64,000 nucleotides of DNA from Paralvinella palmiformis (taxonomy: Eukaryota > Annelida > Polychaeta > Terebellida > Alvinellidae), in NCBI GenBank assembly GCA_025642065.1, contig JAODUP010000325.1, forward strand, positions 511,142 through 575,141. Direction: 5' to 3'. Under the pieces are notes generated by a model, which made no database searches, was not told the origin of the DNA, and saw only the letters and a list, made by a program, of their open reading frames with translations. Position numbers and translations under genes: made by a program. This document shows, piece after piece, positions 37,930-49,334 of this stretch (position 1 is its first letter; each line of letters opens with the position of its first letter).

Positions 37930-38075
37930 ATGGCAAACAGGTCCCAACTTCCGGTCGAGGAAATAGGAACGCAGACTGGAAAAATCAGGTTTATAAACGT
38001 GGTGAATTATTGTTGTATCGCTGGTTGCATAAGCCGTGTGCGTGAAAGTAATACAGACGAGATATCTTTTCATCT
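37930..38075 (+). CDS. Probable first exon of a THAP-domain protein
   Basis: Open from ATG at 37930 to a donor CATCT/GTAAGT at 38075. The end reads VVNYCCIAGCISRVRE, then ISFHL, which matches the start of the THAP zinc finger (first Cys pair, then the FH before the family's FP block). The THAP domain usually begins at the protein's first methionine; here an unusual 24-residue lead precedes it, so translation might start elsewhere. A CTTCCGG ETS-like motif lies just inside the ORF. I could not find the rest of the domain (CSxHF block) downstream, so this may be a broken gene or a P-element-like remnant. Confidence 0.5.
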
Positions 38076-38707
38076 GTAAGTATAAGGAACACATTTAAAA
38101 TAGCTGTTAAAGCGGGGTTTTTTGGCGGGAAATTAAGCTTAACTGTTATTATGTTTAGCCTGTACGACAACCCCCGGCCTATCTCTGGCGTTTGATCCCA
38201 ATTAAACTAGATCTACGGACTTGAATAAACCGACTTTTACATATTTCATGGCATATAATAGGAGAGGAATAATACAGATTGTCTGCAACACAAAATTATA
38301 ATGCACACATCACAATAAATGTCCGTATTTGTAGGTTCAAAACTCGAAGCGTAGCCGCTTCAACGCTGCTTTTTCCCTTGCCGGAAGTCAGAGCTGTTTG
38401 GTCATGGCGGCCAATTCAAACGCTACTGACTGCTCGGTCTAGTTTTATATTTAGGTCAATGGTACAAACAACAATGCGCTGTCTCGCTTTTTCTATTTTA
38501 TTTATTCATCTCCTGTGTACTTTCAATTGGTTTATGGTGATGGTCGAGAGGTTCGTAACTCTTACAATATGTATCACAGCGGCTTCGTAATAGACCTCGA
38601 GTTGTATCCCGTTACAATAAGGCTTGTAGTACAGTCGTTGTTGTTGAAATTTGTGGTAGAGATCCCTTGGCTGTTGCCTATTGGGCACAGTCTGTTACAC
38701 GACGTTG

Positions 38708-39022
38708 TTATTTAATGGCGACTCCCACTACGTGCGTACCAATGAGGTATGTGAAAAATCTGTTGATGACGTCACTGAGCAGACTTCCGATATATCGGTC
38801 GCTTCCAGTGTCTATGTCGACGGCGAGTTTGTCTATTTCTACCTTTTTGAAGCCAGACTGGTTCAGGATCTGTAGCAGCTTCTCGTCTGGCTTGCAGCCG
38901 TAAAACAGAGTCCCCCACCAAACGCGATAACCGTTTTGGACCTGTGACGTCGCCACTTCCGCTTTGGCACCGACGTGTTCCATAAAGTAAAAGCGCCCAT
39001 CCTGAAAATAAGACGTCATGAA

Positions 39023-39054
<32 letters not shown>

Positions 39055-41576
39055 ACTGGGCCTTGCTTATTCTGAATACCAAGATAAGTGCCGGTTCATT
39101 CGCTAACTGAGTGACTAACCCACTACTTCACTCACTCACTTGTAGGCATTTGTATGTACTGCTTAAAATCTCTACATATTTTATCAACCAACCTTCACCA
39201 TAGACACAAATAATTATACTTTATTGACCAATCTAGTAGCAATATACCCAATAACATCGACTAATGATCAAACCATTCTGTATATCATAACCATCAAGAC
39301 AGTGCTGCCATATGTCACACAGCCAAATCACTAAAAATATCTTCGAAACAAAAACGGCCAAAAATAAAATGAACTTACAGGGGCGGATCCAGGATGCTTT
39401 GGGTGTGTTTCTAAACAAGGACCAAACCATTATGCGGGAGGGACACAGAGAAACTACGCTCTGCTTCCGCAGATGTGTCAAGCAGAGTACACCTAATGCC
39501 AGTAAAACTCTAAAGTTCGGAAAGATATCTGGATCTGCAGATACTAAGGATTTCATCAACGTATCAGGTAAATCGGCCCTATCAGACTGCCTGGACACAA
39601 ACTGAATCATCTGGATACCTCGTTATCTAACGACCTCGGAGTTGGCAGGTCGTCATGCCATCATTCAAATTGCTCTGGGGGAGCCATCCATCTCTAGTTT
39701 GACAATTAAAGATGCTATTAGACTCAGCAAAATACTCACTGATCAGCAGTTGTCTGTAGAGAAACGGTTCTCCAACTGTTGGAGTAAGGTATCAATAAAA
39801 GGAATCCCAATTGATCTCTTGTAATAAAGAAGAGTTGTGTCGACCCATTACATTCGACCTATTAGACTGAACCCTTGGAACCCTTGACATTTCCTCTTCA
39901 GTAGGTATATATGAAATCAACTGCTTTGCTTCGTCGTACCATCTCTGGAATTCTACACCAATGTCATCCCTCAAACATTGAATCTTTGATTTGACATTGT
40001 CAATCAATGTGTATACCTCAAAGACGTCAGTATCTCTTCTTTGTAGTTTAGCTTACAAACCTTTCAAATAATCCAAACTATTCCTCAATACTGTGAAGCC
40101 AACAATAACTCCAAAAGTCTACAGGCTATTTTTCAAACCATCAGCCGTAGTCTTGGTGGCACTATCCAAATTCCAACGACTTCCATTAACCTCTGGACAA
40201 ACACGTGGATTAACCATAGCATCAGGACGAGTGAACTCATGTTAATATAGCTCGCCATTTGTTTCAAAACAAGTAAGTTTTTCAACCCAGCGTGTCTTGC
40301 ACAAACCATTAGGTTTCTCGTGGAGAATATTGGGACAATGGGTGCAAGCTCCAGGAATCTGCCTCTCGCGAGAATTGTAAAAAAATTGTACTTACTAAGT
40401 TATTATTTAACAGACAAATCACAATTATACTTCATTTTATACCAAGTAAAATGTCTGTTAAATAATAATTCTATCAGACACATAATACTTAATGTGTGGT
40501 TATTTAAGAATGACAAATTGGCGGTACTACTAGTGAATATGTCGCCAAATGATAGATTGCATTTAAAGATGGAGGATCCCTACTAAAGATGAGGGTGGGG
40601 TTCTGATCCTCTGAGAGGTGGAGGGGGGGGGGTTACTGACCCTGGTAGATCCGGTATTGACTTAGAACAGTGTAATCGTGAATTCTTGGTGAGGACTTAA
40701 ATTGTTAAGTAATAGTTGTTTTTACTCCATAGGTCATATTATGTTATATTATGTCATTGTGTGTGTGCGCGCGCGCACGCACGCACGCGCGGACTCACGC
40801 ACGCACGCGCACATATCCTAAAACACATGTTAAAGGTTTACTTCGTTTGGCCCACATATTTGTAACATCATGTCATATATTTGTATTCTATACAGGTTTT
40901 TTAAACTATAAACTATTTTTATGTGGTATGTATTGACGCGCTGTGTTACGGGTGTGGCCACGAGTGAAGGTAAATTGATGCGCTCATCTGATAACAGGTC
41001 ATTGTCTCTGTGGCGTTCATCGATCTCGAACCTCTCTGGAGACATGACACGATGTTACATATACAATCTATTATGGAATGATCTATATGGTGAAAACAAA
41101 CACGAGACGACACAACTAACATTATGAAATGAGAACTCGTCCCACGGTGTTAACCGAGGTAATTCGGGAGTAGAGTGGGGGGTTGGGGGGGGGGTTCTGG
41201 TGGCAAAACGTGCTTCTCGTGGACCAACCAAAAAAACCGGGTTGTTGCTGGACACACAATTCTAAAAGAAACGGACCCCTTTCACCATGAGAGTAAATGA
41301 TAAAACATATAGTGACGTATACCTTGAAGGTATACATTGAAGTATGTCCGTAATGCGGTACTACTGCCCAGCCGTGTATGATTGGCTGTACAGTAAAACT
41401 TTAATGTGGAAATGGTTAACGAAGTAATCCTATGACACAAACCAGCACACACACACACACACACATCATTTCAATGCCAGTTTCACGTGTACCGCTAGAT
41501 GGCGCGTCGAGTAAATTATTACATTAGACCTAGGCCGAGTATCTTCCCATATAATAATTCTCCAAGCTTATATACT

Positions 41577-41616
<40 letters not shown>

Positions 41617-41667
41617 TAATGTTAACAAGTGGAATCATAATTATGAAAAATTAAGTAATGTTTGCAC

Positions 41668-41703
<36 letters not shown>

Positions 41704-42986
41704 AAAGAATTAACGACAATGTTTCCTGCCATATTTGAACAATTATTGACCTGTATCTACTATATATTAGTAGTCTACACAATACAACATTTATGACCAG
41801 TATAACATTTCTATATGTGTCTAACACTTTAATCAGCTAAGATTTATATTTAAAAAAATCAATCGATGAGATCGCTTATTCTAGTTTTTAAACAAAATTA
41901 ATTTTTCATTATTATTATTATTATTTTGTGAACATTTTTAAGATGCAGGTTATATGGCTATGCATATTATTAAGATTCTTTTGTAAAGGTATCGGCCAAA
42001 ATGAAGACATTGTTCTACAAATTTCAATTTCGTGAATAAAATAAGTTCCCTTCTGACATGATGGGTCGCTAATCGTGGGTTTTTACTTGATCTATTGTTT
42101 TCTTTAGTGTCGTAAGTTGTTGATCTTGCTTTCATGAGTTTAAAAAAAATCAATGGTCCAATGTTTTGGGGCCCACATATTTAATTTTTTATCCATATTT
42201 CTCTCCTGAAGATATATCTGTTTCCACAACAAAAAAAATATGCCTTGAAAAAATCTTCCCAATATAAAATGGGGAGCGTAAGTCCGGTCCTCCCACTGAC
42301 CCAGAATGACCTTGGTGTGCCTGAAGCTGATGGTTAAATCAATCAATTTCCCTTGTCCAACAGCATCAGGTAGAAATGTATAGTATAATTATTTATGCAT
42401 TTGCATGAACCTGCCCATTGTGTGATGATGATGGTTGGCGTTTTACGGCCACTTTTGTGCAAAAGGGTAGGCTATTCGAAGGTAATGAGGCCACGGAGGC
42501 GTTGGCTGCCCCTTGTTGAAGATTAGGAAGTTAATAACATAGATCTCCTAGGTAAAATTATGGTGATCAATTTTTCCCACTCGTTTATTAATAAAAACAG
42601 CCTGTTCGCAGATATAACTGTTAAAACAAGTCAGTTTGTCAATACTAATTTTTCATTAATAATAAAAGGTTCTCTGTAATTAACATAACGACATAATTTG
42701 ATATGATCGAAAAATCGATTTATAAATCAGTTATACTTGACACCGATCAACACCCCCCCCCCCCCCAATTAATATATTTTTATTATATTCTACACCTATT
42801 GATTTATTTATATAAATATATATCAAATATATACATCCAGTATATAACCATAGAGATTCAATATATGGATCTTGTGACGATATGATATTTCCCATAATTT
42901 TAATCAGGATCAGTATTTTTGTCATTAATCTGAACGAGGGAAGCTTGATTAAACCATTTTCTATATAAAGTCGAGGCGAGCTAAAA

Positions 42987-43021
<35 letters not shown>

Positions 43022-43660
43022 TGCAATGCTCTGACACCTTCATGTTGTGGAATGATCTTTGGGATGATCAGTCCTGAACTGAAGTGTTTCACTCACTCAT
43101 TCAATCCATCTTAACCTGGAATATTACACTACCTTTTTAAGAATCCTTTTTATTTCCGCTAAAGTCTGTTTCACATCTTCGACGGCACACAAACTCAACG
43201 TACTGACCACCACATCGAACGTATTATCGCGCAGTGACGTCATCGTCTCCGGCGACGCGTACACGATGTTTACATACGGGTATTCGTCTTCGAGCCGCTC
43301 GATCTCGACCTCACGATAGGTGGCGGTAGTGACGCAGGTGATCTCGGCATTGGTCGGGTAGTGGGGGGCGTTCTGGACGACAGCTGTCCCGATCTCGACG
43401 ATGTTTAGTGGTCTGTGGTCGCCGCAGCTGGACATCTGTTCGATGTTGGCGAACATCTCACGGCGCCTGCGAACTACCTCCAAATTGCGGTAGACGTTTC
43501 CGGCGCGAGCGTGAAGTCCGGCTCGGAGCGCCCCTCGCCCCGCTCGGATCAGCATCACGGTGATCCCGATTCCCGCTGTAACTATCAGGATCCGTTCTTG
43601 GTGCCCACTCAACCATTCAGCGCAAATCCTGAATGACTCAATGATCCGATTGGTGGCCAT
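38708..43660 (-). CDS. METTL7/TMT1-like methyltransferase-fold protein
   Basis: Two exons: 43133-43660 (176 codons) and 38708-39001 (97 codons plus stop), joined at phase 0 by a 4.1-kb GT-AG intron; 273 residues (human METTL7A 244). The family comprises ER and lipid-droplet-anchored SAM-dependent methyltransferases, thiol S-methyltransferases in mammals. Seen: an N-terminal hydrophobic anchor near residues 24-39 (ILIVTAGIGITVMLI), the fold's late motifs FDVVVSTLSLCAVEDV (residues 149-163) and GRFYFMEHV at the start of exon 2, and the family's C-terminal VGVAIK. The usual glycine loop (E-x-G-C-G-T-G) reads EIGTAVV at residues 89-95, and the acidic residue expected after strand 2 is missing (ITCVTTATY). 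It may be a catalytically dead paralogue. The intron holds a hAT remnant. Confidence 0.88.
39028..39054. repeat. (AT)n microsatellite
   Basis: About 26 bases of AT starting 27 bases from the exon 2 acceptor of the METTL7-like gene. Confidence 0.9.
39375..40330 (-). pseudogene. hAT transposase remnant (P52rIPK/ZMYM1-like)
   Basis: Minus-strand pieces in order: CKTRWVEKLTCFET, NLDSATKTTADGLK, DYLKGL, RRDTDVFEVYTLIDNVKS, DDIGVEFQRWYDEAKQL, RSIGIPFIDTLLQQLENRF, ADPDIFPNFRVLLALG. These are the hAT transposase regions through the C-terminal dimerisation block. Stops and frame changes throughout. The 3' side ends in CCTGGATCCGCCCCTG, a common hAT terminal sequence, at about 39377. It lies in the METTL7-like intron, in the same orientation as the gene. 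Confidence 0.8.
40757..40812. repeat. Alternating GTGC/GCAC microsatellite
   Basis: GTGTGTGCGCGCGCGCACGC followed by ACGC units; purine and pyrimidine alternate almost without break, a Z-DNA-prone composition. Confidence 0.85.
41578..41703. repeat. (AT)n and (ATT)n microsatellites
   Basis: An AT tract at about 41578-41613 and an ATT tract at about 41670-41702, both in the METTL7-like intron. Confidence 0.9.
42422..42510 (-). mobile_element. SINE family A with internal deletion
   Basis: TGATGATGATGGTTGGCG, TTTTACGGCCACTTTTGTGC and GGTAATGAGGCCACGGAGGC. The body jumps directly to the head, so the middle including the B box is lost. Confidence 0.65.
42750..42768. repeat. Poly-C tract
   Basis: An uninterrupted run of about 15-16 C, interesting as a possible i-motif/G4 site. 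Confidence 0.9.
42989..43020. repeat. (GT)n microsatellite
   Basis: About 30 bases of GT, 110 bases inside the METTL7-like intron. Confidence 0.9.
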
Positions 43661-44180
43661 TTGATCCGGAACCGCGATTACGTATTGACAGTGTTAAGTA
43701 TCCAGACCGCAGTTATTTCTCAATCACGCCGGATGCCCCTCTGGTGGTCGAGTTTTATTGTGGTGTGGAGCGGAAGCGATGCCCTCTGTCCTTGAATATC
43801 GCCCGAAGATCGGTGTCGTTATCGTTTCTGTCAACAAACACGGTTCATGGCCGCTTCGTTTATCTCCAGATGAAGACACGCCAGCAGACGATCATTAAGC
43901 ATCGAGGATCCGAGACGCCGGCGATCACGTGAGAAAGCGGCCATCTTGGTTTCTAGAAACGTCCTGGTGATCGCGGAGCGTCTACTCGGCGACGATGAAT
44001 CCGCGTCAATATTCAGGGAGAATCCTGTTATTATCGTGTTGGATACGATAATCTGGCGACTACGTGGACGTGCCACATACACGTTTTGTGGTCGTATGCA
44101 TACAAATAGGACGTCTCGCTCCGCTAGGCGGCGTGTGACATCGATCGGCGACCCGGGTGACGTATAGGACAATACGTGTG
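43661..44180. promoter_or_regulatory. GC-rich promoter-like region upstream of the METTL7-like gene
   Basis: Base composition and CpG frequency rise sharply from about 43130 to 44180 compared with the surrounding AT-rich DNA. Within it GCGGCCATCTTGG (about 43938) matches the YY1 core CAAGATGGC on the minus strand. Probably a CpG-rich promoter. Open frames on both strands here lack recognised motifs, and I do not call them genes. Confidence 0.5.
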
Positions 44181-44349
44181 TATGTGAAAGGGAGGGAAGG
44201 GGGGGGGGTCGGGTGTCGGGAATGCTGCTAGTCTTAACGTTGTCGCAGGCTGGAGTAGGAATGTCTGGATCTGTAATGGTTTGTTTGTTTGTTTTTGAGT
44301 GAATGAAGGAACAAGCGAGTGAGCCGTGGGTAAAATATAGATATACATG

Positions 44350-44518
44350 TTGCTATTTCCTGGCCACTTTTGTATACACGGTAGTCTAAATGAGCTGAAC
44401 GTCGGATGTCGATGGCGAAGTGAAAGATGAAACATCCTATAGGCGTAGACCGGCCGGCGTTGGATCCGAAATGTTAAAAATGTGTGTGGCCAACCGCGCT
44501 ACGAACTAAGCAATGAGA
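44350..44518 (-). mobile_element. SINE family A, diverged copy
   Basis: CCTGGCCACTTTTGTATACACGG, CTAAATGAGCTGAACG, GAAGTGAAAGATGAAACATCC and TGTGTGGCCAACCGCGCTACG match the family in reverse. Confidence 0.65.
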
Positions 44519-44969
44519 ATAAATTGTAAGACATATATGTGGGTGAGTCAGTGCGACAGTCACGGTAAATGTGACTTATTTGGTACATATATAGTTCCAT
44601 ACACTATCGATAACAACTGCCACTGGATATATATGAGTCGATCGGTCAGTGGTGACCTCAACTCCGATGAGTAGGAAGTCGATGATTTAAAACGGGGATC
44701 CTCTGCCTTTTACCTCCAAAGGGCGAAGCGAGAGATAAAATTCCAAGTAGAGCTTGATCCTCTTTCAGACTTGACCATCCTGTCAGGTGTTCGGTGACCC
44801 ATGACAGCCGGAAAAATGATGACACTTATTTTTCCTGTCCACTTCAATGCGGATAATTATCGCTGAACGAATAGAAACATTGATGGTCGTTATAGTTTTG
44901 GGCTTTGGATTTATCATTTTATTTGCGATCCAGAGATTAGACTGAATTCCTGCAACATCATCGTTCCGA

Positions 44970-45090
44970 CGCCACAGTGATTAGAGCGCTGCGTTGCAAA
45001 CCATCTGGTTGTGGATGCGAATCCGATTCGTGCCTGTATTTGTTTGATTTCACAGATGTCCCTCGGCCAGATATAAGTGATAGATAATAC
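44970..45090 (+). mobile_element. SINE-like repeat, family B
   Basis: GACGCCACAGTGATTAGAGC (A-box-like), GATGCGAATCCGATTCG (B-box-like) and GTGCCTGTATTTGTTTGATTT, similar to 6296-6455. Confidence 0.45.
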
Positions 45091-45407
45091 CAATAAAAGT
45101 CGTTGTTATTAGAATCAGTTGGAGAAAGGATTGTTTTAAATAATTTTACTGTTTAGAAGTTGAACTATACCTCGAACAGAAGCGTATGATAATCGTGGTG
45201 AAGCTTGTGCAGACAGCACACGTGAATACTTTATTAAAACAAAATCGAATAAAATAAATACGTTCAAGACAACCGCCTAATATTAAAATTATAATATACA
45301 ATTATAATAAAGTGCACATTTGGGTATACAAGTGAAGGTGGCTACAGGAAAGCAGTAAACATTAAATCATATAAATGTTACGTCAAGTATTTAATATACT
45401 CGTCTGT

Positions 45408-45722
45408 TATGTGTAGTCTTGTTGTGTGGGGTTTTGGGGATAAATACCACTCACAGGGGAGCAGTACGGAAAGATGGAGCCGAAATACCCTGAGGGTGGT
45501 CACTGCCAGAGTGTTTTACGTCCTCAGGGGATTTTTAACGTCCCCCTTTATTTTTAAATAATTCAGTGGAGACGGCAGCGCCATTTAACGTGGTCAGCCA
45601 CCCACGATGTAGTGAGCCGAGAAATTAATCCCTGGAAAAGTTTCGACCTCTTGCGGGGTTCGAACCTGCGACCGTTGGCACCAAGTGCCGGGTGCTTAAC
45701 CACTAGGCCACCGGAGCTCACT
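45408..45722 (-). mobile_element. tRNA-derived SINE family D with 42-bp flanking direct repeats
   Basis: The minus strand reads GAGCTCCGGTGGCCTAGTGG (A box) then GCAGGTTCGAACCCCGC (B box), then the family D body (GGTGGCTGACCACGTTAAAT and onward). It is flanked by a near-identical 42-bp sequence at 45366-45407 and 45723-45764, starting ATCATATAAATGTTACG and ending ATATACTCGTCTGT. If this is the target duplication it is unusually long for a SINE. Confidence 0.75.
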
Positions 45723-45764
45723 ATCATATAAATGTTACGTCAAGTATTTAATATACTCGTCTGT

Positions 45765-45787
45765 GTGTGTGTGTGTGTGTGTGTGTG
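45765..45787. repeat. (GT)n microsatellite
   Basis: GT tract directly following the right 42-bp direct repeat. Confidence 0.9.
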
Positions 45788-45789
45788 GA

Positions 45790-46542
45790 TAAATAGACTG
45801 ATACACAAATAGATACGCTAAGAAATGCTACATAACTACGCGTTGGTTGTTGGTTAGTGATCATACTAAATAATAATAATTAAATCAAACCAATTATTAA
45901 AAAAATACAATTGTAACATTCAGATAGCAAAGGCTGACGTAATTATTTTTAATTAACTGTTACAATCTTTCAAAACAAAAGCTTAACATGACAGAGATCC
46001 ATAACACTTCAATCTGCTCGTTAAAGATACAGTGTACCATTATGCATATGCCATTGGGGCCTTCTTTTATAGAATGAAGTTACGAAAGTTTGTCGAAATG
46101 AAGGATGTCGAATGGCGACGATCGTGTTCTCCGAAAGTTGATATTAACATCAACGTGTTGCCGATATCTGAAAACATCGGTTTACCTGCGTTTTCAGTAT
46201 TTATTCTTCACTGACCAGGCGAATGAGAGCAAAATGCGTTATTCCAGTCAATTACCTGCCCCATCCTTGCTGTCGGTTTGTTTACTTCATCATTAAAAGA
46301 AGGCCAACGAAATGTTGAAAGTGGTACGACATATGTTGGCAACATCTGGTGGGAGAAGGACCAGTTACTCTCTTTCTGACAATAATTGGTTTAGTAATAT
46401 CACAAAAGGTATTATGATTACCGGGAAATATTATTAGGTTCATAATATATACACGACATAACACATATATGTGGGTATATTTAGACGTGAGAATTATGAA
46501 TACAAATAATGACAAACATATACCTTTAATATTTACTTCTTG

Positions 46543-46594
<52 letters not shown>

Positions 46595-46928
46595 CAAAAC
46601 TATATAGCGCCAATATCCTCGAAAATCGAGCTCAGTGGCGCACCTGGTACAGGGGTTCGGCAAACTCATAGTCTGGGTACGATGCAAAGTTCATCAACAA
46701 TGATCAGACTGAAAGGGAACTTAGGAAGGATAAGGGAGTCTGAAAAGGAGAGCTTTCAAATGGTGATGGAAAGAAACTATGTTATTTGATGACTGAATAT
46801 GTTCAGAGAGTGAATTCCAAAGAGTAGGGACAGCAACTGAAAAAGCACGAATCCTAGCATGAGTTTTAACCTGGGAACAGACAACTAGTGGAAACTAGAT
46901 GAATGGTGCGTGCGTATCTGCGTGTGTG

Positions 46929-46963
<35 letters not shown>

Positions 46964-47060
46964 TGTGTGTGTGTGTGTGTGTGACAATATTGTGTGTGTA
47001 AAATAACGACACCAATCACTACATATATGTAGGAATAACGCCAAAATGAAGGCATTCGAA
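45790..47060. other. Intergenic region downstream of the RING/glycine-zipper gene
   Basis: Holds an AT tract (about 46550-46592), a repeat-like segment TATATAGCGCCAATATCC with GCTCAGTGGCGCACC near 46600-46660, and a TC then TG tract at 46929-46983. No gene recognised. Confidence 0.5.
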
Positions 47061-47901
47061 TCAATCACTTTTAAGGAACCAGCTGACAACTTTCTTTCCT
47101 AACCAACTCCCTGCAATCCCACCCAAAATCCCACCAGTAACCGCACCAACAACTGTCCCTAAAACGGGAAAAACCATCGTGCCAACTGCGGCACCTACTC
47201 TGCTCAACACATCCGCTCCAACTGCGGCAGCACCATGCTCACAGACGTTGCTAACATACCTTTTAACAAGGGACCTCACCGACATTTTACCGTTAGCATA
47301 TTTATACACATCACGCCCAATCTTTTCAGCGCATATAGAACCCTCTATGACGTAGACCTTCCAAGCTTTCTGGGACGCCTGGCCACTCGCTGCAACTGCA
47401 CGTTGCAATTTCCAGTCAGATGACTCAATTCTTCCTACCTGGATCTGCATTAAATGTTAATTACCATCATTAATTGATTGGTTCTACGTATTATTATTAA
47501 TATTATTATTATTATATGTTTATATATCGAAGCTATATGTAAACATCAGATACCAGTAAAACAAAGTGGTACTCAGTAATTTAGAAATTCCGCTAACAGT
47601 TTTGTATCATTTTCTATATAACTTGATTTTCATATGGTAATCTTGTTCAAAGAAAAATTATTATAACATTCTTCACGGTTCAAATACTGAAACCATAGAA
47701 TCAGCTAGTGTGTGTGTGTGTGTGTGTGCGTGTGTGCGTGTGTGTGTGTATAACATTTTTTATCTGATACCATTAAAAGATTATTTTATTTAGGGATTAC
47801 ATGTAGCGAGACGGTGCCTTATTTATAATGATGCCATATTATATCTATAAGTACAAAGTATAAATGTTTCGAAGTGTGTTTGTGTGCTCATGTGTGTTTT
47901 A

Positions 47902-47938
<37 letters not shown>

Positions 47939-49295
47939 TAATATAATATATATTAATGCATGTTTATATAGCGCCAGAACCAGGTAACCCTGTTCAGAGG
48001 CGCTGTACAGTATTATTATCCATGACTCAGATCTATTTCCACCCAACACACATCTCAACTCCCAAGGGAGCATTCAACGCATGCTGCCATTATAGGCGCA
48101 AAGCGTTACTCAAACACATAGCCATCGCGTCCTGTCAGGTACTCATTTTTTATGGATGAGTGAACCAGTCGCCACATGACAACATTGTAGCTCCCGGAGA
48201 TTCGAACCCGCGACCCTTCGGCTACGAGTCGTACGCTCTAACTAACTGCGCTATCACGGCAATATGTGTGTGTGTGTGTGTTGGCAATGGCTCAGAACAT
48301 CAACACCCAAATATCCGTTAGAACCTATGCCTCCATAAATATATATAGAAATAAATCTATCCACAACCAGTTTACATTTAAATACCCCCAAAAGCTTCAA
48401 ATAAAGAATGCCTAGCAAATTATACCTCCTCATCACTGTTATCTGCAATCTTTTTTCTGCTGTTATCTTGCTTCTGAAAGAAGAGAGAACAATTAACCGA
48501 AAAGGTATCATATCTGTTTTGACTACTTCATCGGTGAATATTCAATATCCAGAACTAAGCTGTGGCGGGTTCTAAATATGGATTAATGTAAGCTGTTTAA
48601 AGTTTTTCTCTAACGTTGCTCGTTTTCATCTACACAATCGTGGAGTGTTTCAACAGACTCTTTTGTTTTATCAGAAATAATTTGTCAGGACCGTGAAAAT
48701 TTGGAATATAATTCAGTGTTTACTTGCAATCAGTTGTTCAAAATGTAAATCTTTAACATGTCATCAAAATAATTTAAATTAAGCAATATATTTCATAATA
48801 CAAACACCAGCTATTAGACACACAATTTAAGAATTATACCTCCTCATCACTGTTATCTGCAATCTCTATTCTGCTGTTATCTTGCTTCTAGAAGGAGAGA
48901 GAACAATTCACCGAAAATAATTTAAACTAAGCAATATTTCTTAATCCAAATACCTACTATTCAAAACGCACGTTCGGCAATGATATTGAACTTACATACC
49001 ACCGGCCATTGAATTTATTAAGACGAATTAACATTTTCAAAAATTTTACAAATATCATAAAATCCCTTACCTGTTCACCATCAATTATCTGTTGTCGGCA
49101 AAATGGACAGCGTTCACTTCCGGCATCGAGATTTCGTTCAAAGCAGTCAGAACAGATCTCATGTTTGCATTTCAACCGGCGAAATAAGATCTGATTATTT
49201 CTGCAGATAACACACTCTTGACTTTTCTTTTTCCTGATTTCCTTTGTAGCATTCTGACACTAAGAAAGACAACAATAGTACAATTAAACGCATTA

Positions 49296-49334
<39 letters not shown>

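Noticed and set aside
43415..43636. Plus-strand ORF over the METTL7-like first exon
   Set aside because: Antisense shadow of a GC-rich coding exon without its own motifs.
43744..44172. Overlapping ORFs of 62-113 codons on both strands upstream of the METTL7-like gene
   Set aside because: They lie in a GC-rich promoter-like region where stops are rare. No motif, no splice context.
46032..46296. Two overlapping plus ORFs of about 60 codons
   Set aside because: No motif, donor or acceptor support; chance length in this composition.
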